Counted from the stretch's first letter, positions 46,584-57,292 are shown. The stretch is DNA of 64,000 nucleotides from CAVSWT01 sp963731745 (GCA_963731745.1 CAVSWT010000009.1:62001-126000); one strand, 5' to 3'. Made by a program: numbers and translations. Notes: a model not told the origin generated them from the sequence alone.

Positions 46584-49500
46584 TCAATTTGAAATTATAT
46601 CAAATGATTTCGTTAAAACATTATTTGAACTTCCACCAATCATAACATCAAATTTCCCCGGCTCAATTATTTTTTTAAGATCCAATCCGTAGAAGGAAAG
46701 CATATCCGGGGTTATTTTAAAAAATATTTTTTTTGTTTCATTCGGCTTAAGATTTATTTTTTGAAAACCTTTAAGCTCTTTTACTGGACGAGTCACACTC
46801 GCAACTTCATCTCTAATATACAGCTCAACTATTTCATCCCCTTCAACACTGCCTGAATTTTTAACTTCAACTGAAGCAAGTAAAGTGTCTCCGATTGAAG
46901 CCGTAGTTGGGAAAATTTGCAAGTTGTTATAATTAAAAGTTGTATAGCTTAACCCGTAGCCAAATGGGTACAGCGGAGTGTTCGGCGAATCTAAATATTT
47001 AGATGTATACTTGTCTTCTTCATCAAAAGGCCTTCCAGTATTTTTATGATTATAATAAATTGGAATTTGTCCGACTGATCTTGGGAACGTTACAGTTAAT
47101 TTACCTGAAGGATTATAATCGCCAAACAAAACATCAGCAATAGCGTTACCGGCTTGGTTGCCTAAAAACCAAGCTTCGACAATACCTTCAATATTTTCAT
47201 TCATCCAATTGATTGTTAAAGGGCGGCCATTAATTAAGCACGGCAATTACAGGCTTACCGATGGAATGAATTTGTTCAACTAATTCTTCTTGAACTCCCG
47301 GTAAATTTAAATTTGTTTTACTTGCAGCTTCACCACTCATGCTGCTTGATTCACCCAACTACAACTATTATTAGATCAGATTTTTTGGCAACCTCAAGCG
47401 CGTCAGCAAATCCAACTTTATTCGAATCATTAATTTCACAACCCTTTGCAAAATTTATTGTGACATTTGATGAAACTTTATTTTTAATTGCTTCAAGTAT
47501 AGAAATCAAATTATCCTTTTGCCCTTTGGCAGCCCACCCACCTTGAATATTTTCGATATCATCAGCTAAAGGTCCAATAACAGCTATCGAGTTTATATTT
47601 TTATTAATTGGTAATACACTATTTTGGTTCTTTAATAAAACGATTGATTCTCTTGAAAGTTGAAGTGCAGTTTTGTCTTTTACTTCCTGACTAATTGCAT
47701 GGTCTTCAAAATAATTTTTGTCAATGTAAGGATTTTCAAACAAACCTAAATCATATTTCAATCCTAAAATTTTACGAACGGATTGATTGATATTATCCTC
47801 TGAAATTTTACCTTCATTTACTAAGTCTTTAAGATTAGGAGAATAAACATTTCCTAAGCTTGTATCACCGACCATATCAACATCAACACCCGCGGTAAAT
47901 CCTTTCAAAGCTGCTTCCGATTTATCAGCGGCAATTCCATGCGGAACTAATTCTGCAACAGAATTAAAATCACTTATAACAAATCCTTTAAATTTCCATT
48001 GATGCTTTAAAACATCGGTTAAAGTATAATAATTTGCTGATGCGGGAACTCCATCGATATCATTGAACGCACTCATAATGGTTGCAACACCGCTATCAAC
48101 TGCCATTTTAAATGGCGGAAGATAAATTTCATTTAAAATTCTTTTGCCAATATTTACAGAGTTATAATCTCTACCGGCTTCGGCAGCACCATATGCAACA
48201 TAGTGTTTTGCTGTTGCGGCAATTGTGTATTTATCTTTTAAAGAATTTCCTTGAAATCCTTTTACTCTAGCGGCTGCCATTATGCTTCCCAAATACGGAT
48301 CTTCCCCGGAACCTTCCACAATTCTTCCCCACCTTGGATCACGAGCAATATCAACCATTGGCGCATATGTCCAATGCGTTCCTTCAGAGGCCGCTTCAAA
48401 AGCTACTATTTCATACGCTTTTTTTACTAAAACCGGATTCCAGCTGCATGATTCAGCCAATGGAACCGGGAAAATTGTACTGTAACCATGTATTACATCA
48501 TTTGCAAAAAGTAATGGAATTTTTAATCTTGATTCCTCAACAGCTATTTTTTGGAAGTCTTGTGCTTTTTCAGGATTCCAAACTCCCGATAAATAAGATC
48601 CTACTTTTCCCTGCCTTATCCAATTCTCATCAACTTTATCCAATCCAACTATCTGAACTAATTGTCCAACTTTTTCCTCAAGTGACATTTTTAAGATTAG
48701 GCTATCAATGAATCTATCTTTATCAGACTTTGAAGTGAATATTGGTTTTGAATGTACAACTTTTCTATTCAGATGACTTAAAATATCCGCATTAACAACT
48801 TTTTCAAAAATAATTCTATGTCCCAAATTATTTAGATGTATCCCATCTCCAAAACCATAAATACTATCTTGTGTTCCATCGATGTTGGCAAATGGATTCC
48901 AGAAATCCAAAGTTTTATCCCCATATCTATTAATGAGTGAATCACGTAATCTCATTTGCTCATTACTAATATCTAAAGGAAAATTTCTCGGCTGCGGTGT
49001 AGATATCCAAACAGGTATATTGTGCTTTGATGCAATTGTAAAAATCGTATCATAATTTTTTAGCTGTTCTGAAATCGAATAACCATAAGCTGCGTCATTA
49101 GAAGGAAGATTAATTATAATTGCAGAAGGATGAAATGTTAAAGCATAAGTAATATTTTTTGTAATACTCGGTTTAGGGCGTTCAACCGGAGGCATAAATC
49201 GTGTAGGCATAATTTGATAAGTTGAATAGCCGCCTATACCGAGATTAATAACGTAATAAGATGAATCAATACTTTTAATATAACTTCTATATCTGTTCAC
49301 CCACGAACTATCGATTGGCTTAGCACCAAAACCTTCAGCCGTTGAAGAACCAAGCACAACAATCACAACCGTTGAATCTCCGTTGATAACCTTACCGCCG
49401 GTAATTTTTAAATCGTCAATGTATAATGTATGTTCTAAATTATCAGCAATTCCTTGTCCCCAGAATATAGTTTTTATTTTTTTTAAATTGACGTTATTAA

Positions 49501-49978
49501 TGTTCTCTTTGAATATTGATATTGGAATAGAAATCTTCTGCCATTTATTTGTCTTTATTTTTTTGAAATAATCGGAAACTGAGACCTTTAAAGTTTTATT
49601 ATTATAGACATCCTCAAGATACATTATGGGGAAACTTTTGGCATCTATTGCTTTTTCAGTGTAAAGCATAAATGATATCGAATCTTTTAAAGTAAAATCA
49701 TTCGGTGCCCAGCCATCAGTTGCCGCAGCAATTGCCCAATTGCCCAGCTCAGAGGATTTCCAATGTATCTTTAAACTATTGTTTCCTGAAAATTTATATT
49801 TTGTGCTTGTAGGGAATCTTGCAAAAACTAACTCTAGACTGCTCGGCGCATTTTCAAATCCCCAACTATATTCGTAGGAAAATTCATGCTGACTGTCTAA
49901 AAAAAATATGTAATCCTGAGCAGATAATTTTAATTGGCAGAATATAATTATGAAGAATAGGTTTATAATAATTTTCAT
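46584..49978 (-). pseudogene. CBM-SGNH esterase-GH3 beta-glucosidase fusion with two frameshifts
   Basis: Signal peptide, then a carbohydrate-binding-like beta-sandwich (22-195, DYIFFLDS to YIDDLKI). An SGNH hydrolase (~203-400) has VVLGSSTAEGFG, GIGGYST, LPSNDA and DGIHLNNLGH. A GH3 enzyme from ~420 has LFANDVIHGYSTIFPVPLAES, GFVISDFNSV (Asp nucleophile) and GLSYTTF, with an Fn3-like end. The frame breaks at GTTGGG (plus strand CCC, 47354-47356) and again near TAATTAAG (47231-47238). Dropping one base at each restores VVGESSSMSGEAAS and VLINGRPLTINW. The intact product would be about 1,130 residues and join deacylation with glucosidase action. The start region of the second half has no promoter or start of its own. 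Confidence 0.87.
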
Positions 49979-50043
49979 TTGTATAATTAAATATTTTGAA
50001 AAAAAACGTTTAAATTTTTATTAGATGGTAGCGAGAAATATTC

Positions 50044-51432
50044 TCAATCCATTTTTGTAAATCCTAAAACTTTTAGTCCTTTTTGAATTATAGAATCTCT
50101 CATTGCATATTTCCATACAAACCCGGTTCTATAATTCTCAATCATAATCAGAATCGGGCCTTCATCCAGTCCAAGGTAATCTTTATCAAACCAATCAACA
50201 GTTAAATTGAATGCATCTTTAAAACCATATTTACCCCATAAGCCTTTAGCGCCATATTTAGTATACAGATTCTCTAATGTTGGAATACAAATTTCAGGAG
50301 CAAATGGTACTGAGCCGCCGGCAGCTTCGGGAGTGATAGTCCCATCTTCAAAAATAAAATCGTCCGGTCCCGTTGCACCGCGTCCTGCGTAGCCATAAAA
50401 TCTTTTACCGTTTTTAGTGAAATCTCCAGGACCATCACATGCGCTTATACCCCATGTTAATGAATCGTAGCCAACCCAGTCATGCGGATTATCAATACAA
50501 TATTTCCAATTTGACAAAGTTGCTCTTCTTGAATTTTCAAAATAATCTATTCCTTTGGATTTCATATAAGAATCACCAATTCCCCTAAAATCCACAAACA
50601 TTAGAGAAAATTGATGGCCGAATAAAGGTTGAAATCCAACATGCGCCAGGCCTTTATAAGGTTCCACCCAATCGTAACCAGATAACCATTGATCATAACT
50701 CTTTTTGGGATCACTTAGATTTGTCCCCGCAGCAAGGATATAAAGATATAATGCTTCTGTATAACCAAACCAGCCGAAGTCACCCAAATTTTCTTTCGGA
50801 CTATATCCCATTGCAATTAAATTTTTATGGCCATCATGTTTTGACTTTTGTATTACCGCCCAATCCCAATCAACTCTGTTCGTAAGACTATCTGCGATCG
50901 CTCTAATTTTCTTTTCCTTTTCAGAATCTCTATCGTAATACTGGGCCGCAAATCTGATACCTGCAAGAAGCCAGGCAGTATCAATAGTTGAAAGTTCACA
51001 ATTCCATTCACGTTTTCCGGTTTTCATATTCAGGAAATGATAATAGAAACCTTTATAGCCGGTAGCATCTTTGGCTGTGCTTTGTTCAGAGTTTATTAAA
51101 AAATTGAGCAGTGATAAAGTTAAATCACTTGCTTTGTCACGAGTAATCCAATTTCTTTCTGCACCAATTGCCCAAGCAACAACTCCCCAGCCAACTGCCG
51201 TAATGGAAGATGCGGATTCCGGTTGAGTGCGGTCCGGGATTAAACCATTTTCGGGATTAACTTCATCAATAAAAAATCTAAATGTTTTATATTGTAGTGT
51301 ATCTAAAAATTGCTGTGTATCATTTGTTAGTGCATAATCGATTTTGACATTCACTTCAGATTTTTTTTCACCACAGTTTATAATTAGTAACGAAAAAGAA
51401 ATCATCAATAAAAATACTAAGGTAGGCTTCAT
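50044..51432 (-). CDS. GH144-like (glycoamylase-like, PF10091) lipoprotein
   Basis: 462 residues with lipobox LLIINC, so lipid-anchored. FLDTLQYKTFRFFIDEVNPENGLIPDRT, GKREWNCELSTIDTAWLLAG, FGHQFSLMFVDFRGIGD, YFENSRRATL and TWGISACDGPGD are family hallmarks. Characterised GH144 enzymes are endo-beta-1,2-glucanases releasing sophoro-oligosaccharides, but the wider family is mostly untested. It is one of three related proteins in a row (also 51438-52835 and 52909-55323), five bases after its neighbour. Substrate is inferred as a beta-glucan, perhaps beta-1,2-linked. Confidence 0.85.
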   Translation of the reverse strand: MKPTLVFLLMISFSLLIINCGEKKSEVNVKIDYALTNDTQQFLDTLQYKTFRFFIDEVNPENGLIPDRTQPESASSITAVGWGVVAWAIGAERNWITRDKASDLTLSLLNFLINSEQSTAKDATGYKGFYYHFLNMKTGKREWNCELSTIDTAWLLAGIRFAAQYYDRDSEKEKKIRAIADSLTNRVDWDWAVIQKSKHDGHKNLIAMGYSPKENLGDFGWFGYTEALYLYILAAGTNLSDPKKSYDQWLSGYDWVEPYKGLAHVGFQPLFGHQFSLMFVDFRGIGDSYMKSKGIDYFENSRRATLSNWKYCIDNPHDWVGYDSLTWGISACDGPGDFTKNGKRFYGYAGRGATGPDDFIFEDGTITPEAAGGSVPFAPEICIPTLENLYTKYGAKGLWGKYGFKDAFNLTVDWFDKDYLGLDEGPILIMIENYRTGFVWKYAMRDSIIQKGLKVLGFTKMD

Positions 51433-51437
51433 AAAAT

Positions 51438-52835
51438 TTAATTATTTATTTTAGAAAAGTTTAATAACTTTAATCCATTTTGAATTAAAGAATCTTGCAT
51501 AACATATTTCCAGACAAATCCATTACGTAAATTCTCAATCATTATAACAATCGGACCCTGATCAATTCCAAGATAATTATCATCGTACCAATTAACGGTT
51601 GGATTAAAGGCATCAACAAAACCATACTTGCCCCATAGTCCTTTTTCTCCGTAACGATTATACATTTCTTCCAAGGTAGGAATAACAATTTCCGGAGCAA
51701 AAACAATTGATCCCCCCGCTGCAGTTGGAGCTATAGTTCCATCATCATTATGTACTGCATCTGGACCGCTTGTACCTCTTGCGGAATATCTTTTAAATTC
51801 TTTTTTATCAAAATTATAAGAAGGGCCGGGGCCATCGCACGCTGTAAGTCCCCACGTTAATGAATCATAGCCCTTCCAACCATTAGGATTATCCATAGCA
51901 TATCTGCGCTGCGTTTGTGTTGCTCTTCTGGAATTTTCAAAATAATCAATACCTTTGCCTTTCATATAATCATCAGCAATTTTTCTAAAGTCGATAAACA
52001 TATGTGAGTATTGATGCCCGAATAAAGGCGGAAATATTACATGAGCTAAATCAGATTCTCCATAAGGCTCTCTCCATTTATAATTACTAAGCCATGTTTC
52101 ATATCCCTTTTGGATTCTATCTGTGTTACTTCCTGCAGCAATTATATAAAGTATTAATGCCTCGTTATAACCAAGCCATTTGCCTCTGCCATATCCTTTT
52201 CCGGGCCTCCATGACATGGATAAAGCAGAAGCAAATTGGCCCGTATCAGGAAGTACGAAGTAACTCCAATCAACCCTATTAATTATTTTATTAGCAAGAG
52301 TTCTTATCAAAGTTTCTCTCGGACTTGACTGATTGTAATATCGCCTTGCGAAAATTATACCTGCGAGTAAAAGACCTGTATCAATAGTTGAAAGTTCACA
52401 TTGCCTAAATCGCTTGCCTGTTTTCATATCTAAAAAATGATAAAAAAATCCCTTATACCCAGTAGCTGATGTATCAGAATTTTGCGGTGCGCTCCAAAAA
52501 AATTTCAATGCAGCTAGGGTAAGATCAACCGCTTTATTTCTGGTAATCCAATTATGTTCAGAGCCGATTGCCCAAACAGGAAGTGCAAAGCCCACAGCGG
52601 CAATGCTTGAAGGAGAATTTTCTGTGGAGCGATCTTTTACCAATCCATTTTCCGGATTGCATTCATCTAAAAAGTAAAGAAATGTTTTGTATTGAAGAGT
52701 ATCAAGAAAGGTTGAATCTCGATTTGTCAATTTGAAATTATTGTCGTCTGAAATCTTTTCAAATGATTGTGCGAATGAATCTATAAACCCAATCAATAAA
52801 AAGAAAATTAAAAAAGGTAGATAAACTTTTTTCAT
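51438..52835 (-). CDS. GH144-like secreted protein, tandem paralogue
   Basis: 465 residues with a Spase I type signal (near GFIDSFAQ) rather than a lipobox. It matches its downstream neighbour throughout: FLDTLQYKTFLYFLDECNPENGLVKDRST, FRQCELSTIDTGLLLAG, FGHQYSHMFIDFRKIADDY, YFENSRRATQT and TWGLTACDGPGPS. The genes probably arose by duplication. It is likely periplasmic while the next is membrane-anchored, giving the same activity in different places. Neither has a T9SS domain, unlike the third member. Confidence 0.85.
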   Translation of the reverse strand: MKKVYLPFLIFFLLIGFIDSFAQSFEKISDDNNFKLTNRDSTFLDTLQYKTFLYFLDECNPENGLVKDRSTENSPSSIAAVGFALPVWAIGSEHNWITRNKAVDLTLAALKFFWSAPQNSDTSATGYKGFFYHFLDMKTGKRFRQCELSTIDTGLLLAGIIFARRYYNQSSPRETLIRTLANKIINRVDWSYFVLPDTGQFASALSMSWRPGKGYGRGKWLGYNEALILYIIAAGSNTDRIQKGYETWLSNYKWREPYGESDLAHVIFPPLFGHQYSHMFIDFRKIADDYMKGKGIDYFENSRRATQTQRRYAMDNPNGWKGYDSLTWGLTACDGPGPSYNFDKKEFKRYSARGTSGPDAVHNDDGTIAPTAAGGSIVFAPEIVIPTLEEMYNRYGEKGLWGKYGFVDAFNPTVNWYDDNYLGIDQGPIVIMIENLRNGFVWKYVMQDSLIQNGLKLLNFSKINN

Positions 52836-52908
52836 ATTCAGAAGTTTAAATGCAAAAAATTTATATTATAAAAAATGCACCTAGCGAACATCAGACTTTT
52901 CGGAAGTG

Positions 52909-55323
52909 TTATTTTTGTAAAATCATTTTCCCGGTTAAAATTTTATTCGTTGCCTTAACCTTGTATATATATATACCTGAATTAACAGAATTTCCGAAAT
53001 TATTTTTACCGTCCCAGATTATTTTATGAGTTCCGCTATTAAGTTCATCGTTTATCAAAGATTTTATTTCTCTTCCAAGAATATCAAAAACTACTACTTT
53101 TATTTGTTGTGAAGACGGAATTGAAAATTCAATTGTGGTGATTGGATTAAATGGATTAGGATAATTTCCAGCAAGTTTAAAAGATAATTCTTTATCGGAT
53201 TTTTTATCCGCAGCATCAGTAGATGTGGAATCAGGAACAAACCCAATAGCATCCAGCATCGGCTGAATTTCGGGATTTGCCATGAAATTTTTCCAGAGCA
53301 ATTGAGATCTATAATTTTCAATCATATCGATGATCGGGCCTTCATCTATTGCAAGATAACTGTCAGCATACCAACCCACTTTTAAATTGAAAGCATCTTT
53401 AAATCCATAAGTTCCCCAAAGACTTCCGCCGTATTCGTAATAAAAACTTTTTAATGCATCTATGGATTCTTTGGGAGTATAAGGCATGGAGGACAAGGCA
53501 GCCGTTGGAGAAATCGTACCGTTATCATTGGATATTTCATGAGCTAAATATCCGTTGGGATCATCGCTGGCAGTTAATCCCCAAGTGTCTGCGTCATATC
53601 CCGGGAAATGTTTAGGATTTGAAATGCTGTATGCTTGTTGAATGAGCGAATGATTTTTATTGTTAATAAAATAATTTGTGTAAGCATCTTTTTTAAATCT
53701 TGGATCGAATCCAAGAAATGAATAATGAGCAAAGAAAAGCGGCCCGCCGTAATCCCAACCCACGTACAATGGAATCCCATAAAAGGATTTGCCATTTAAA
53801 TAGTTAGAGCTGCTCGCCCAACCGTCATGGTACAAAGAAGCCGGAATTGGATGAGTTGGTGAAGCGATTCCTAATAAATAAGTTATCATTGTTTCATTTG
53901 GGCCTCTTAATGGGAAGTTCATATCCCAATTATAATTTGGCGACCAATGCCAATACAAAAAATTTCCATTATCTTTTCGATACCAATCCCACTCCACATC
54001 TTCCCAAATGGATGTAATTAACTCTCTAATTTGCTGCTCATTAGAATTATCTAGATTAAAATATTGTCTTGCAGTCAATAATCCCTGGATCATAAAAGCT
54101 GTTTCAACTAAATCTCCTCCATTATCTTTTGTACTGAATGGAATTACTTTTCCGGTGTTACCATTCATCCAATGCGGAAACACACCATGAAATCTATCCG
54201 CTTTGGTTGAAAGAAAATTTAGAATAGTTAAAATCCTTCCGACGCCTTGTACTCTTGTAATAAATCCTCTTTCGATTCCAACCAAAATTGCCATAACACC
54301 AAATCCTGATCCCCCGGTGGTAACAACATCTCCTGAACCCAATCTTTCACGAGCCAGTCCTGAAGTGGGATGAGCATAATCCCAAAAATATTTAAAGGTG
54401 GCTTCCTGAACTATATCAAGTAAAACGCTGTCCGACGCAGATGTTGTAGATGCTGTTACTGAATCACTCAAAGCTGATTCATTTCCATACAAATCAAAAG
54501 CTGATATTTTATAGCTAAAAGTTTTAGGCGGAATTCCTGTATTATTATTTAAATAGGTTGCATCTCTGGAAGCGACTAATATAATTGAATAACCATTTCC
54601 GTTAGACCGATAAATGTAATACCCTGCTAAATCGCTGTCGGCGCTTGCTGTCCAGCTCAAGTGTATATAGCTGTGATAGCCTGAAGCAGTTAAATTTTTT
54701 GGCACTGAAGGAGGTGTATAATCAGTATCGCTTACAGCAATCATCCTTATATCATCAAGATAAATAGTATGCAGATTTCCATCTCCATTATCCTGACCGA
54801 AATAAATTGTTTTGATTTGTGTTAAATCGGTACTGCCAGGATTTGTTTTAAAAATAGATAATGGGACTACAACTTTTGTCCAAATATCTTTTTGAATTCC
54901 ATTAATGTAATGCGATAATTTTTGTTTGGGAGTTTTATTGTTCTGTAGATCTTCAATATAAATTGAAGGCAATGCCGCTGAATCAATTGTTGCAGAAGTA
55001 TAAACTCTGAAAGTAATGGAATCTTTTATAGTCGCGTCATGAGCCACCCACCCGTCCTCGGCCACAGCTAAACCCCATTCACCTCCAGCAATGGATTTCC
55101 ATCTTAATCGTAAAGAATTTGAACCGGAATATTTATAGCTTGTATCGACGGGGCATTTGGTGCTGTTTGTTAAAACAACAATGCTCGGGTTATTATAAAA
55201 CCCGTAACTTGGATCGTAATAACTGCTGTTGGGACTGTCGCTAAAAAAGATATAGCCTTGAGCAAAAATATTATTGCTAATAATTATTGCGGCGAGTAAA
55301 AAAAATTTTAAAGATATTTTCAT
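52909..55323 (-). CDS. T9SS-sorted CBM-Fn3-GH144-like protein
   Basis: 804 residues from the ATG at 55323, immediately after the PpiC stop at 55325; the frame extends to 55434 but that part overlaps the PpiC gene. Signal peptide ends near NNIFAQ. Carbohydrate-binding-like sandwich (23-197, GYIFFSDSP to YLDDIRM) resembles that of the fusion at 46584-49978. Fn3 (203-293) and a GH144-like catalytic region (~300-705, EATFKYFWDYAHPTSGLARER, TWGLTASDDPNGY) follow. The T9SS domain has GNYPNPFNPITT and ends KMILQK. Surface display for first attack on the glucan is inferred, with the two smaller paralogues acting further in. Confidence 0.87.
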   Translation of the reverse strand: MKISLKFFLLAAIIISNNIFAQGYIFFSDSPNSSYYDPSYGFYNNPSIVVLTNSTKCPVDTSYKYSGSNSLRLRWKSIAGGEWGLAVAEDGWVAHDATIKDSITFRVYTSATIDSAALPSIYIEDLQNNKTPKQKLSHYINGIQKDIWTKVVVPLSIFKTNPGSTDLTQIKTIYFGQDNGDGNLHTIYLDDIRMIAVSDTDYTPPSVPKNLTASGYHSYIHLSWTASADSDLAGYYIYRSNGNGYSIILVASRDATYLNNNTGIPPKTFSYKISAFDLYGNESALSDSVTASTTSASDSVLLDIVQEATFKYFWDYAHPTSGLARERLGSGDVVTTGGSGFGVMAILVGIERGFITRVQGVGRILTILNFLSTKADRFHGVFPHWMNGNTGKVIPFSTKDNGGDLVETAFMIQGLLTARQYFNLDNSNEQQIRELITSIWEDVEWDWYRKDNGNFLYWHWSPNYNWDMNFPLRGPNETMITYLLGIASPTHPIPASLYHDGWASSSNYLNGKSFYGIPLYVGWDYGGPLFFAHYSFLGFDPRFKKDAYTNYFINNKNHSLIQQAYSISNPKHFPGYDADTWGLTASDDPNGYLAHEISNDNGTISPTAALSSMPYTPKESIDALKSFYYEYGGSLWGTYGFKDAFNLKVGWYADSYLAIDEGPIIDMIENYRSQLLWKNFMANPEIQPMLDAIGFVPDSTSTDAADKKSDKELSFKLAGNYPNPFNPITTIEFSIPSSQQIKVVVFDILGREIKSLINDELNSGTHKIIWDGKNNFGNSVNSGIYIYKVKATNKILTGKMILQK

Positions 55324-55324
55324 A

Positions 55325-57163
55325 TTATGGATTAATATTATTATTATTTTTCCAGATATCATACCATCCATCAAACTGTTCCGTATAAGGCACTGCGTAT
55401 ACTTCACCGCCAAATCCCATTTTTCTAACCACAACTAAATTCATAAATATGTCATCAATACTTGCGAGAACATCATCATGGATTTTAACGCCATATTTAT
55501 TAGCTAGTTTCGCATTGTACTCATTTACGTATTTTTCAAATTTATCCAAAGTAAGCTGCATAACAATTTGATCTTTAATTTCATCGTAACTCATGCTGTA
55601 ATTTGTTGTGTCTTCTTTTCTATCAATCAATTGAAAAATTGAATAACCGTCATTCACTTTAATGGGACCGCATATATCTCCGATTTTCATATGAGCTGCA
55701 TTTTTACCAATGTCTCCATATTTTGTAATTGGAAAAAATCCAAACACTCCGCCTTTTGATTTAAGAGAATCCCTAATTGTATACTGGACTGCAAGACTTT
55801 TTATGTCTTCGCCTTTAGTCAGCTTATTTAAAACAACTTCGGCCACGCTTAGGCTGTCCGTTAATACTTCAGCAATGTTCACTTGCTGTAAGGGCAGATT
55901 TTTTCCATTACTTTGTTTGTAAAAATTATATGCTTCTTCATTTGTAACTTTAAGCGAATCAAACATATTTACCATGCGCATTTTTGCTAAATATGAATCT
56001 TTCCACATATCTAAATATTTTTTTACTTCCGGCAGATTTTCTAACCCTCTTTTTATAGCTTCATTTGTCAGTAATTGATCTTCAATAAATTTTCTAATAT
56101 ATGAAGACAGAGAAGAACGAATACTGAATTCACTTAAATCATTAACATAAAATCCTTCCTGACCCAATTGATTTAAAAAATATTCAGCGCGTACCGGTTT
56201 TTGTTTTACATTAATAAATGTTTTTCTTATTAACTTTTTATTTAATGAATTAATTGCTGAAGAAACTTCAGACCCACTTAAATTTGGTTTTTCCTTATCG
56301 GACTTTAGTGTTTGATTAGCATATTTTGTTTTGAATGCAGGAACAAAATATTTTATAAGATGTCCAAAAATTTCCTTATCAGCTGTAATTTTATACTTGC
56401 TAAAAAATTTATGATAATAATCTAAATATCTTTTGTGATTTGCCCGGGTTTCAACAATTCTTTTGACATCATCCAAAGTTGATTCATTACTTTTTAAATC
56501 ATAATTCTTTCCGACACCAACTAACTTTAAAATATAATAGCCATCATTTGAAGCAACAGGAGGCGTAAATTCACCGATTTGTAAATTATAAATTAAATCT
56601 TCTATCTTCTTATCCATGGTTCCGAATGTAACTTCTTTAGGAACATTTTGATCCTCTGCCTCAGCTCGCAACGAAAGAAGCGAATCGAATGAATCTCCTT
56701 TTTTGAGATCTAAATATAAATTTTGTAATTCATTGGCATCCTTTGAATACATAAATTTTATTTTGAGTTTTTTTTGAATTCTGTTTATTCCTGATATTAT
56801 ATCATCCTTTGAACGAACAGCTTTATCAGTAACTTCGGTTTTATAGAGAGCATCTCTAACAAAAATATTTTGGAGTGGGATCATCAGATCAGTAAAAGCT
56901 TTCAATGAATCGTATCCGTTATTCTGCGCTTCAAGCGATAAAAGCTTTTCCGCAATTAACTGTTCTAAAAATTTGTGCTTAATTAGAAGTGAATCATCAT
57001 TCTGCAGAAGTTTAGGGTGGGCGCTAAAATCAAATCTTTCTCTAAATTCGGATTCATAAATTTTATGTCTTCCGATTTCAGCAACTACTTTATCTTGTGA
57101 GTAAAGAAAACTTAAAGAAAGTAATACCAGTAAACATATACGCCTAAATTTATAAATCATCAA
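55325..57163 (-). CDS. PpiC/SurA-like periplasmic peptidyl-prolyl isomerase, paralogue
   Basis: 612 residues with a signal peptide (near LSFLYSQ). VAEIGRHKIYESEFRERFD opens a SurA-like chaperone part. A weak parvulin-like segment lies near 145-215 and a parvulin domain near 415-525 (NIAEVLTDSLSVAEVV, GGVFGFFPITKYGDIGKNA). The tail has GFGG, AVPYT, GWYDIW and ends INP, as in the protein at 32317-34158. It leads the run of GH144-like genes. It may be a foldase for the many secreted enzymes or for T9SS cargo. This placement inside glycan clusters in both arms suggests a linked function. Confidence 0.87.
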   Translation of the reverse strand: MMIYKFRRICLLVLLSLSFLYSQDKVVAEIGRHKIYESEFRERFDFSAHPKLLQNDDSLLIKHKFLEQLIAEKLLSLEAQNNGYDSLKAFTDLMIPLQNIFVRDALYKTEVTDKAVRSKDDIISGINRIQKKLKIKFMYSKDANELQNLYLDLKKGDSFDSLLSLRAEAEDQNVPKEVTFGTMDKKIEDLIYNLQIGEFTPPVASNDGYYILKLVGVGKNYDLKSNESTLDDVKRIVETRANHKRYLDYYHKFFSKYKITADKEIFGHLIKYFVPAFKTKYANQTLKSDKEKPNLSGSEVSSAINSLNKKLIRKTFINVKQKPVRAEYFLNQLGQEGFYVNDLSEFSIRSSLSSYIRKFIEDQLLTNEAIKRGLENLPEVKKYLDMWKDSYLAKMRMVNMFDSLKVTNEEAYNFYKQSNGKNLPLQQVNIAEVLTDSLSVAEVVLNKLTKGEDIKSLAVQYTIRDSLKSKGGVFGFFPITKYGDIGKNAAHMKIGDICGPIKVNDGYSIFQLIDRKEDTTNYSMSYDEIKDQIVMQLTLDKFEKYVNEYNAKLANKYGVKIHDDVLASIDDIFMNLVVVRKMGFGGEVYAVPYTEQFDGWYDIWKNNNNINP

Positions 57164-57292
57164 TCTCTACTATTAGTTTAACAACTAGAACTATTCTGAC
57201 TAAATTAATTTAGAACTTCAAATTAAATATCATATTGGATGAAGCATAAATATTTTGAAGACTCAATAAAAATAAATGCTTAGCTTACAAAA

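Noticed and set aside
55324..55434. N-terminal extension of the T9SS GH144-like protein
   Set aside because: It overlaps the end of the PpiC gene, and the ATG at 55323 opens a proper signal peptide.
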